A stretch of DNA of 16,789 nucleotides from Gaiellasilicea sp035645095 (GTDB lineage Bacteria; Actinomycetota; Thermoleophilia; Gaiellales; Gaiellaceae). Below are positions 6,162-12,603 of this stretch, one piece after another. Position 1 is the first letter of the stretch; every line of letters begins with the position of its first letter. The notes under the pieces are model-generated. The model did no database searches. It worked only from the letters and a program-made list of their open reading frames with translations, and was not told the DNA's origin. The DNA is taken from assembly GCA_035645095.1 (NCBI GenBank), contig DASQNG010000174.1:1-16789 (forward strand), read 5' to 3'. The position numbers and the translations under genes were made by a program.

Positions 6162-7085
6162 CTAGCCGGCCGGCGCGGGCGCGTCCCCGGGCCGCAGCGC
6201 GAGCACGTCGCCGCGCCCGTAGTGCCCGACGGCGTCGAACCAGCGCTTGGCGTGGAGGCCGCGGCGGAGATCGCAGTCGGCCACCACGATGCCCTCCTCG
6301 CCGTACAGCGGCCCGGCGATCACCTCGCCCCAGGTCGGTTCGCAGATCGCGGCGCCGCCGCGGCCGAACACCTCCTTCCCCTCGGGCAGGGGCACCGGAA
6401 AGTCCGCCGGGAACGCCGAGGCCGGGATGTACTGCGGTGCCGAGACGACGTACGCACCCGATTCGATCGCGATGTGCCGCACCGTCGCGAGCCAGCCGTC
6501 GGAGTCGTCGGCGGTCGGCGCGACCCAGATCTGCGGCCCGCCCTGGTAGACGGCCCAGCGCGCGAGCGGCATCCGGTTCTCCCAGCAGATCAACCCGCCG
6601 AGGCGGCCGAGTGGCGTCTCGGTGACCGCGAGATCGTCGCCGGCGCCGATCCCGTGGAAGAGCCGCTCGTGCTGAGTCGGCATCAGCTTGCGGTGTCGGG
6701 CCAGCAACCCGCCCGGCCCGATCGTGAGCATCGTGTTGTAGAGCGAGCCCGGGCGTGCGGCCTCACGCTCGTTCACGCCGATCACGCAGTGCACGCCGTG
6801 CCGGCGGCACGCGGCGGCGAGGCGGTCGACGAGCGGCCCGGGAACGTCGACGCTGTTGTCCCACAGAGCCTCCCAGAACGCGTCCCAGCCGCCGAAGCCG
6901 GCCGCTCCCTGCGCCCAGGCGTTCGACGGGTACAGCGGCACGAAGGTCTCCGGCAGGACGACGAGCTCGGCGCCCTCGCCCGCGGCCTCGCCGATCAGGC
7001 GAACAGCTTTCTCGATGCAGGCGGGCCCGTCGAGGACGACCGGGGTCGCCTGCACGGCCGCGACACGCACGCTCCGAAGATCCAT
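6162..7085 (-). CDS. Nitrilase-superfamily carbon-nitrogen hydrolase, nitrilase branch
   Basis: The 307-residue protein has the Glu-Lys-Cys catalytic triad of the superfamily: Glu46 in LPETFVP, Lys133 in HRKLMPT and Cys167 in GGLICWENRMPLARW. The extra glutamate, Glu140 in QHERLFHG, is also there. The run WENRMPLARWAVY, the block WVAPTADDSDGWLATVRHIA and the late GHYGRGDVLAL resemble true nitrilases (R-CN to acid plus ammonia) more than amidases or carbamoylases. It is cytosolic, with no signal peptide. The ATG at 7085-7083 has no Shine-Dalgarno. TAGGCT lies 6 nt upstream and includes an in-frame TAG, so no longer reading is possible. It sits between ribF (108 bp upstream) and the ABC operon (78 bp downstream), apparently as its own transcription unit. 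The natural nitrile is unknown. Confidence 0.9.
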   Translation of the reverse strand: MDLRSVRVAAVQATPVVLDGPACIEKAVRLIGEAAGEGAELVVLPETFVPLYPSNAWAQGAAGFGGWDAFWEALWDNSVDVPGPLVDRLAAACRRHGVHCVIGVNEREAARPGSLYNTMLTIGPGGLLARHRKLMPTQHERLFHGIGAGDDLAVTETPLGRLGGLICWENRMPLARWAVYQGGPQIWVAPTADDSDGWLATVRHIAIESGAYVVSAPQYIPASAFPADFPVPLPEGKEVFGRGGAAICEPTWGEVIAGPLYGEEGIVVADCDLRRGLHAKRWFDAVGHYGRGDVLALRPGDAPAPAG

Positions 7086-7091
7086 GAGAGA

Positions 7092-7097
7092 AGCCTA
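7092..7097 (-). promoter_or_regulatory. Candidate -10 (TAGGCT) of the nitrilase gene
   Basis: TAGGCT on the minus strand (7097-7092) fits TANNNT and lies 6 nt before the ATG. There is no Shine-Dalgarno in between (TCTCTC), which supports a leaderless mRNA. Confidence 0.5.
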
Positions 7098-7164
7098 GTC
7101 CCGCACGCGACGCCGCACCATGCCTCTGGAGCCGCTCCCTGGGCAGGTGGTGACCGGCGCGACG

Positions 7165-7184
7165 CCCGGACCGCCCGCCCGCCC
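7165..7184 (-). other. Potential G-quadruplex just after ribF
   Basis: On the minus strand four GGG runs are separated by loops of 1, 1 and 6 nt (positions 7184-7165), about 10 nt after the ribF stop. A small GC hairpin, GGCG-CGA-CGCC (7156-7166), overlaps its end. There is no T-tract, so this is not a classical terminator. It marks the end of the core operon. Confidence 0.4.
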
Positions 7185-7193
7185 ACGGCCGCC

Positions 7194-8036
7194 TCAGGCG
7201 GGGCGTGTGGCTGTGCGCGTCGCTTCGACGTCGCGGCCGATCTGGTCGACGAGCGCCGCTTCGCTCTCGAACGCCCGCTCGTCCCGTAGCCGCTCCCACA
7301 GCTCCACCACCAGGCGCTGTCCGTACAGGTCGCCCTCGAAGTCGAGCAGGAACGGCTCGATGCGCCGCTCCTCGCCGCCGTAGTGCGGATTCGTTCCGAC
7401 CGAGATCGCAGCCCGGTGCCATTCGCCACCCTGCGGCCGCGCCGCGCCTGCGTAGATGCCGTAGCGCGGCACGAGCAGCACGGGGTCGAGGGCGAGGTTC
7501 GCCGTCGGGTAGCCGAGCGTGCCGCCGCGCCGGTCGCCGGGAACGACGACCCCGTCGAGCTCGAACGGCCGCCCGAGCTGCGCCGCCGCCGCGCGCACGT
7601 CGCCGTCGTGCACGAGCCGGCGAATCGCCGACGACGAGATCCCGTGCACCTGCTCGACCGGAAGCACCTCGAGGCCCAGCTCCCGCAGGAGCTCGACGTC
7701 ACCGGCGCGCCCGCGGCCGAAGCGGAAGTCGTGGCCGGCCGCGACTGCGCTCGCGCCGGCGAGCTGCTCCGCGACGAACGCCTCCGGCTCCTGGGCGGCC
7801 GTCCCGAGCGTGAACGGGACGACGGCCACCTCGTCGACGCCGAGCGCCTGCAGCAGCTCTACGCGCCGGTCGAGGGTCGTGACGTGCTCGACGAGGTTCC
7901 CCTGCACGACGCTCCGCGGGTGCGGGTGGAACGTGACAATACGGACTGGTCGGCCGTACGCGAGCGCCGTCTCGACGACGCGGCGATGCCCGAGGTGGAC
8001 CCCGTCGAAGGTCCCGATCGCCGCCGTCCAGCTCAA
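7194..8036 (-). CDS. ribF: Bifunctional riboflavin kinase / FAD synthetase
   Basis: RibF makes FMN from riboflavin and FAD from FMN. This 280-residue protein has the nucleotidyltransferase motif GTFDGVHLGH (8-17), TFHPHP, GHDFRFGRGRAGD and the ISSSAIRRL motif of the FAD synthetase half. The riboflavin kinase half shows GTLGYPTANL and GIYAG, then DLYGQRLVVELWERLRDERAF. The TTG at 8036-8034 overlaps the truB TGA by 4 bp (TTGA). No alternative start exists upstream in frame, so only seven residues precede the first motif, a minimal N-terminus. There is no Shine-Dalgarno, so translation probably depends on coupling to truB. It is the last gene of the core operon here; rpsO, which usually follows, is displaced. 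Confidence 0.96.
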   Translation of the reverse strand: MSWTAAIGTFDGVHLGHRRVVETALAYGRPVRIVTFHPHPRSVVQGNLVEHVTTLDRRVELLQALGVDEVAVVPFTLGTAAQEPEAFVAEQLAGASAVAAGHDFRFGRGRAGDVELLRELGLEVLPVEQVHGISSSAIRRLVHDGDVRAAAAQLGRPFELDGVVVPGDRRGGTLGYPTANLALDPVLLVPRYGIYAGAARPQGGEWHRAAISVGTNPHYGGEERRIEPFLLDFEGDLYGQRLVVELWERLRDERAFESEAALVDQIGRDVEATRTATRPA

Positions 8037-8689
8037 GGTAGGAGCGCGAGCGCCTCGTCGGCCGGCACGATCCGGTGCTCGTCGGCGTCCTCCACCCGGA
8101 ACGGGCCGATCTCCGTCCGGCGCAGCGTCAGGCAGTGGCCGCCGAGCGCCTCCGCCAGCGCACGCACGTACGTGCCGGAGCTGACGCGGAGATCGAGCCG
8201 CGCGATGCCGTCGGCGTACGCGAGCAGGTCGAGCATCTCCACGCGCGAGCGCCGGAGCGGCATCTCGACCGCGACGCCCTGCCGGTGCAGCTTGTACGCA
8301 CGCTGCCCGTCGATCTTCACGGCGGACGCGGCCGGGATCGGCAGCTCCACCGCTCCGCGCAGGGCGACCAGCCTGGCGTCGAGCTCCTCGGGCGCCGGCG
8401 GACCGTGCTCCTCCACGACCTCGCCCTCGGGGTCGCCGGTCGTCGTCCGCCGGCGCAGGTCGACCTCGGTCAGGTAGCGCTTGTCGAGCCCGACGAACCG
8501 GGCGGCGAGCTTCGTCGCGCGACCGGAGAGCAGGAGCAGGAGCCCCGTGGCGAACGGGTCGAGCGTGCCGGCGTGCCCCATCTTCGTCCGGGTCCTGGAG
8601 CGCACGCGCGCGAGGACACCGAAGGACGACGGCCCGGCGGGCTTGTCGACGAGGATGATCCCGCTCGGCTCGAGCCCCTTCGGCGGCAT
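8033..8689 (-). CDS. truB: tRNA pseudouridine(55) synthase TruB, short form
   Basis: TruB converts U55 of the tRNA T-loop to pseudouridine. The catalytic aspartate is Asp44 in MGHAGTLDPFATGLL (37-51). Other family blocks are ILVDKPAGPSSF (12-23), RYLTEVDLRRRTTTGDPEG (71-89), SAVKIDGQRAYKLHRQG (122-138) and VSSGTYVRALAEALG (168-182). At 218 residues it is well below the 290-315 common in the family and ends soon after IGPFRVEDA. It therefore keeps the catalytic domain but appears to lack the C-terminal PUA-type domain. The reading frame ends cleanly in the TTGA overlap with ribF, so this is not obviously a frameshift. The ATG at 8689-8687 overlaps the upstream TGA by one base (TGATG). Confidence 0.95.
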   Translation of the reverse strand: MPPKGLEPSGIILVDKPAGPSSFGVLARVRSRTRTKMGHAGTLDPFATGLLLLLSGRATKLAARFVGLDKRYLTEVDLRRRTTTGDPEGEVVEEHGPPAPEELDARLVALRGAVELPIPAASAVKIDGQRAYKLHRQGVAVEMPLRRSRVEMLDLLAYADGIARLDLRVSSGTYVRALAEALGGHCLTLRRTEIGPFRVEDADEHRIVPADEALALLP

Positions 8690-9699
8690 CAGGCCGACGA
8701 CGCCGTCCGCGTCGCCGCGAACTCGCGCACGAGGAACGCGGTGATCTCTTCGATCGACGCGTCGCTGGAGAAGCCCGCGGCCTGCCGGTGGCCGCCGCCC
8801 CCCGACTTGCGTGCGATCGCCGACACGTCGAGCTCGTCGTGCGACGCGCGCAGCGAGACGCGCCGCGCCGGGCTGCCGCCGCGGGGCGGCTCCCGGATCA
8901 GCGCGGCCATGTCCGCGCCTTCCACGGCCCGGAGGAAGTCGATGATCCCTTCGGAGTACGGCTCGACTGCGCCGACGGCTCCGAAGTCGTCGCGCAGCAG
9001 GTGCGAGACGACGAGGCCGCCGCCCTCGTAGACCACCGCCCGCTCGAGCGCGCGCGCGAGCAGCTTCAGCTTCGCGAACTGCACGCTCTCGTAGACGCCC
9101 TGGAAGACCCGGTGCACGTCGGCGCCCGCCTCGACCAGCTCCGCGGCGAGCCGCAGCGCCTTCGGCGTCGTGTTCGCGTACTGGTAGCGGCCGGTGTCGG
9201 TGACGAGCGCGATGTAGAGCGGCTCGGCGAGCTCGGGCGTGAGTTCGACCCCGAGCTCCGCCAGCACGTCCCGCAGCACCTCCCCGGTCGACGACGCGTC
9301 GGCGACCACGAGGTTGACGTCGCCGAAGCGGGTGTTGTCGTGGTGGTGGTCGACGTTGACCGTGAACGGCGCCTGGTGCAGCGCCACCGGGTCGGCCCCG
9401 AGGCGCGACTCGTTGGCGCAGTCGACCGCGAGCAGCAGCCGCTCGGCCGCGTCGTCCGGCAGCGTCCGCCGCAGGTCCTCGAGCTCCATGAACCGGTACT
9501 CGCCGGGAATCGGGGCCTCGCCGGCGAGAAACATCACGCTGTCCTTGCCGAGGGCGCCCAGCGCCCGGTGCGCGGCGGCCAGCGAGCCGAGCGCGTCGCC
9601 GTCCGGGTTCTCGTGCGTCGTGACGAGGAAGCGGTCGTGCCGGCGGAGCGCGTCGGCGACGGCGACGAGGTCAGCGTGGTTCGTCTGCGACGGCGTCAT
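8689..9699 (-). CDS. nrnA: DHH-family phosphoesterase (NrnA-like oligoribonuclease / pAp phosphatase)
   Basis: The 336-residue protein carries the DHH/DHHA1 phosphoesterase motifs: THENPDGDALGS (28-39), VDCANESRLG near 92-101, the DHH triad in NVDHHHDNTRFGD (about 115-127), DASSTGE, ALVTDTGRYQYANT and the C-terminal SGGGGHRQAAGF of DHHA1. These fit the NrnA group, which degrades nanoRNA and dephosphorylates 3'-phosphoadenosine 5'-phosphate in organisms without Orn. The metal-binding residues appear complete. It sits between rbfA and truB, its usual place in this cluster in many Gram-positive bacteria. The ATG at 9699-9697 has GGAG 4 nt upstream and lies inside rbfA, giving a 29-bp overlap. 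Its stop overlaps the truB ATG. Confidence 0.93.
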   Translation of the reverse strand: MTPSQTNHADLVAVADALRRHDRFLVTTHENPDGDALGSLAAAHRALGALGKDSVMFLAGEAPIPGEYRFMELEDLRRTLPDDAAERLLLAVDCANESRLGADPVALHQAPFTVNVDHHHDNTRFGDVNLVVADASSTGEVLRDVLAELGVELTPELAEPLYIALVTDTGRYQYANTTPKALRLAAELVEAGADVHRVFQGVYESVQFAKLKLLARALERAVVYEGGGLVVSHLLRDDFGAVGAVEPYSEGIIDFLRAVEGADMAALIREPPRGGSPARRVSLRASHDELDVSAIARKSGGGGHRQAAGFSSDASIEEITAFLVREFAATRTASSA

Positions 9700-10057
9700 C
9701 GGGCTCCGAGCTCTCGACGGAAGGCGGCGCCAGGTCGTCGATCAACTGCGACATGCGCACCCCGTGCTCGACGGACGGATCGTATTCGAAGGCCAGCTGC
9801 GGCGTCCGCTTCAGCCGCAGCTCCTGCGACACCCGCGCCTGCAGCACGCCGTGCGCCGCCGCGAGGCCGGCGAGGCTGCGGTCTCGCCGCTTGTCGCCGC
9901 CGAGCACGCTCACGAAGACGCGCGCCGAGCGGAGGTCCGGCGACGTCTTCACGCCGGTGACCGTGACGAAGCCGATCCGCGGATCCTTCAGCTGCGGCAC
10001 CGCCTCGGAGAGCACCTGCCGCAGCGCCTCGTTCACCCGCCGCATCCGCTCACTCAT
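9671..10057 (-). CDS. rbfA: Ribosome-binding factor A
   Basis: RbfA is a small KH-type factor needed for 30S maturation and 16S 5' end processing. The 128-residue protein shows the family pattern: RMRRVNEALRQVLSEAV (4-20), LKDPRIGFVTVTGVKTSPDL (23-42), ARVFVSVLGG and RTPQLAFEYDPSVEHG (84-99), then ISQLI-like MSQLIDDL. The acidic tail after residue 108 is variable in the family. The ATG at 10057-10055 overlaps the end of the DUF503 gene by 8 bp (ATGAGTGA). Its 3' end overlaps nrnA by 29 bp. Confidence 0.95.
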   Translation of the reverse strand: MSERMRRVNEALRQVLSEAVPQLKDPRIGFVTVTGVKTSPDLRSARVFVSVLGGDKRRDRSLAGLAAAHGVLQARVSQELRLKRTPQLAFEYDPSVEHGVRMSQLIDDLAPPSVESSEPDDAVADEPR

Positions 10058-10349
10058 CGAGTGTCACCACGTCCCGGTCGACTCCGCTCACGTCGAACCC
10101 CTGGCCGTGGAGCCAGCGCTCTGCACCGGCCACCAGCCGCGTCGCCTCGCCGCGCTCGCGCGCGACGCACGCGACCGTGACCCGCGCGCGCTGCCAGGCG
10201 TCGTGGTGGTCGACCTCGGCCACCGACGCGCCGAACCGATTCCGCAGCTGATCCTTCGCCGAGCGGACGAACATGCGCTTCTCCTTCAGCGAGTGGGCCT
10301 CTGGGAAGTGGAGCTCGAGGGTCAGGATCCCGACCCAGCCGCTCGCCAC
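10050..10349 (-). CDS. ylxP: DUF503 protein (YlxP-like)
   Basis: This 99-residue protein matches the DUF503 family of unknown function that lies between infB and rbfA in many Gram-positive bacteria. The hallmark HFPEAHSLKEKRMFVRS (14-30) is present, followed by LRNRFGASVAEVDHHDAWQR and a short C-terminal region. A role in ribosome or RNA biology is suggested only by its constant location. The GTG at 10349-10347 starts 9 bp after the infB stop, without a clear Shine-Dalgarno. The gene overlaps rbfA by 8 bp. Confidence 0.9.
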   Translation of the reverse strand: MASGWVGILTLELHFPEAHSLKEKRMFVRSAKDQLRNRFGASVAEVDHHDAWQRARVTVACVARERGEATRLVAGAERWLHGQGFDVSGVDRDVVTLDE

Positions 10350-10358
10350 TGCGGCGGG

Positions 10359-12344
10359 CTAGGCGTCGGTCGAGGCCGTGGCGCCTGCGGCGGCGGGCGC
10401 CGGCTCGTCGAGACTCGTGCGCTCGACCTCGCGCGTCTCGTAGATCTCGAGCACGTCGCCCTCCTTCACGTCGTTGAAGCCGTCGAGCAGGATGCCGCAC
10501 TCGAAGCCCTCGCTCACCTCGCGCGCGTCCTCCTTGAAGCGCTTGAGCTGCGCGATCGTCGTGTCGTAGATCACGGTGCCGTCGCGGACCACGCGCACCT
10601 GGCCGTTCCGGCGCACGACGCCGTTCGTGACCATGCAGCCCGCGATCGTGCCGAGCCGCGAGACCTTGAAGAGCGCGCGCACCTCCGCCTCGCCGATCGT
10701 CTCCTCGGTGCGGACGGCGGTGAGCATGCCGACGAGCGCCTGCTCGATGTCCTCCGTCAGCTGGTAGATGACGCGGTAGGTGCGGATGTCGACGCCCTCG
10801 CGCTCGGCGAGCCCGCGCGCCTCGACGTTCGGGCGCACGTTGAAGCCGACGACGAGTGCGGTCGAGGTGGCGGCGAGCATGATGTCGCCCTCCGTGATCG
10901 GGCCGACGCCCTGGTGGATCACGTTGACGCGGACCTCGGGGTGCTGGATCTTCGCGAGCTCGCCGACGGCCGCCTCGACGGAGCCGCCGACGTCGCCCTT
11001 CAGGATCAGGTTCAGGTCCTGCACGGCGCCCTGGCCGAGCTGCGAGAAGAGGGACTCGAGCGACGCCCCGCCCTTCGAGCGCTGTGCGAGCTGCTCCGTC
11101 CGGAGCCGCTGGCCGCGGCGCTGGGCGAGGGAGCGCGCCTCGCGCTCGCTCTCGACGACGCGCGCGACCTCGCCGGCGGGCGGCGGCGCGTCGAAGCCGA
11201 GGATCTCGACGGGTGTCCCCGGCCGCGCCTCCTTCACCTTCTCGCCGCGGTAGTCGTGGAGCGCGCGGACCTTTCCGTGTGCGTCGCCGGCGACGATCGC
11301 GTCGCCGACGCGCAGCGTGCCGCGCTGGACGAGCATCGTCGCGACAGGGCCGCGGCCGACGTCGAGCCGCGACTCGACGATCGGCCCGGACGCCTCCACC
11401 TTCGCGTTCGCGACCAGCTCGAGCTCTGCGTCCGCGACGAGGAGGATCCGCTCGAGCAGGTCGTCGAGCCCCTGGCCCTGCTTCGCCGAGACGAGCGCGA
11501 ACTGCGTGTCGCCGCCCCAGTCCTCCGGCTGCAACCCCTCGGTGGCGAGGTCGGCCTTCACGCGGTCCGGGTTCGCGTCCGGCAGGTCGATCTTGTTCAC
11601 GGCGACGACGACCGGCACCTCGGCGGCGCGCGCGTGCGAGATCGACTCGCGCGTCTGCGGCATCACCGAGTCGTCAGCGGCCACGACGAGCACCGCGATG
11701 TCCGTCACCTTCGCGCCGCGTGCGCGCATCGCCGTGAACGCCTCGTGGCCCGGCGTGTCGAGGAACGTGACCTTGCGGCCGTTCACGTCGACCTGGTACG
11801 CGCCGATGTGCTGGGTGATGCCGCCGGCCTCCGTCGCGACGACAGCCGTCTGGCGGATCGCGTCGAGGAGCGACGTCTTGCCGTGGTCGACGTGGCCCAT
11901 GATCGTCACCACCGGCGGCCGCGCCTCGAGGTCTGTCTCGGCGTCGTCGAAGACCTCCGGCAGCTCCTCCTCGTCGGCGGCGTGCTTGATCGTCACCTCG
12001 CGCCCGATCTCGGCGGCGATCAGCTCGACCTCCTCGTCGGAGAGCGACTGCGTGATCTGAACCATGTTCCCGAGGCCCATCATGATCTTGATGATCTGAG
12101 CCGCCGGCGTCCCGAGGGCCTGCGAGAAGTCGCGGACGGTGACGCCCGACGGCACCGTCACCGGGCCGGTCGGGGCGACGACCTCCTGCTTCTCGCGCTT
12201 CGGTGCATCCGAGGGACGCCCGCGCCCGCGCGCGCCGCCGGGGCCGCGCTGCCCGCCGCTGTCGATGACGACGCGGCGCTTGCGTCCCGGCGCTCCCTGG
12301 CGGGGCCGGATCGGGCGGTTCGGCTTGTTCGGTTCGTCAGCCAT
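10359..12344 (-). CDS. infB: Translation initiation factor IF-2
   Basis: IF-2 is the GTPase that brings initiator tRNA to the 30S subunit and promotes subunit joining. This 661-residue protein has all G motifs: G1 GHVDHGKT (150-157), G2 GGITQHIG (174-181), G3 DTPGH (196-200), G4 NKID (250-253) and G5 SAK (286-288). Domains 2, 3 and C2 follow, with LFKVSRLGTIAGCMV and CGILLDGFNDVKEGD near the end. The N-terminal part is short. A basic Arg/Gly/Pro linker (about 1-55) leads straight to one IF2_N module (about 62-113), so the protein is smaller than E. coli (890) or B. subtilis (716) IF-2. The ATG at 12344-12342 overlaps ylxR by 8 bp. Confidence 0.98.
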   Translation of the reverse strand: MADEPNKPNRPIRPRQGAPGRKRRVVIDSGGQRGPGGARGRGRPSDAPKREKQEVVAPTGPVTVPSGVTVRDFSQALGTPAAQIIKIMMGLGNMVQITQSLSDEEVELIAAEIGREVTIKHAADEEELPEVFDDAETDLEARPPVVTIMGHVDHGKTSLLDAIRQTAVVATEAGGITQHIGAYQVDVNGRKVTFLDTPGHEAFTAMRARGAKVTDIAVLVVAADDSVMPQTRESISHARAAEVPVVVAVNKIDLPDANPDRVKADLATEGLQPEDWGGDTQFALVSAKQGQGLDDLLERILLVADAELELVANAKVEASGPIVESRLDVGRGPVATMLVQRGTLRVGDAIVAGDAHGKVRALHDYRGEKVKEARPGTPVEILGFDAPPPAGEVARVVESEREARSLAQRRGQRLRTEQLAQRSKGGASLESLFSQLGQGAVQDLNLILKGDVGGSVEAAVGELAKIQHPEVRVNVIHQGVGPITEGDIMLAATSTALVVGFNVRPNVEARGLAEREGVDIRTYRVIYQLTEDIEQALVGMLTAVRTEETIGEAEVRALFKVSRLGTIAGCMVTNGVVRRNGQVRVVRDGTVIYDTTIAQLKRFKEDAREVSEGFECGILLDGFNDVKEGDVLEIYETREVERTSLDEPAPAAAGATASTDA

Positions 12345-12603
12345 GCTCAGGCTCCAAGTGTAGAGGCTCCGTGACGACGGGCGAGAGTGCCGGATCGACC
12401 GTCACCGTTCGCCGCAACACGCGGTTGAACGCTCGCCGGGCGACCGCCCGCTCGAAGCAGGAGAGCCGCCGGCAGGTGTAGGCGCCCCGCCCCGGGAGCA
12501 GCCGTCCGGCCACGAGCCGTCCGTCGGCCGCCGCGAAGCGCACGAGCTCCCGCTGCGGCCGCTTCGCCCCGCAGCCCGCGCAGGTGCGTTCCGGGACGGT
12601 CAC
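12337..12603 (-). CDS. ylxR: YlxR-family nucleic-acid-binding protein
   Basis: This 88-residue protein is a typical YlxR/DUF448 member. It has the paired cysteines CAGCGAKRPQRELVRF (8-23), PGRGAYTC (37-44) and a later CF with a basic helix RAVARRAFNRVLRR (52-65). The family binds RNA or DNA and lies between nusA and infB; its exact role is not settled. The GTG at 12603-12601 overlaps the nusA TGA by 4 bp (GTGA), and its end overlaps infB by 8 bp. Firmicutes often have ylxQ (an L7Ae protein) after ylxR, but it is absent here. Longer readings upstream would run inside nusA and are not supported. Confidence 0.92.
   Translation of the reverse strand: MTVPERTCAGCGAKRPQRELVRFAAADGRLVAGRLLPGRGAYTCRRLSCFERAVARRAFNRVLRRTVTVDPALSPVVTEPLHLEPEHG

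Noticed and set aside
7086..7193. Mobile-element ends or att-like repeats at the island borders
   Set aside because: No matching direct or inverted repeats between the ribF side and the rpsO side, and no integrase or transposase gene in the window.
9753..12374. An 873-codon open frame on the plus strand opposite infB and rbfA
   Set aside because: It is antisense to well-identified genes, is Arg/Asp/His-rich low-complexity and matches no family. Long shadow frames are expected at this GC content.
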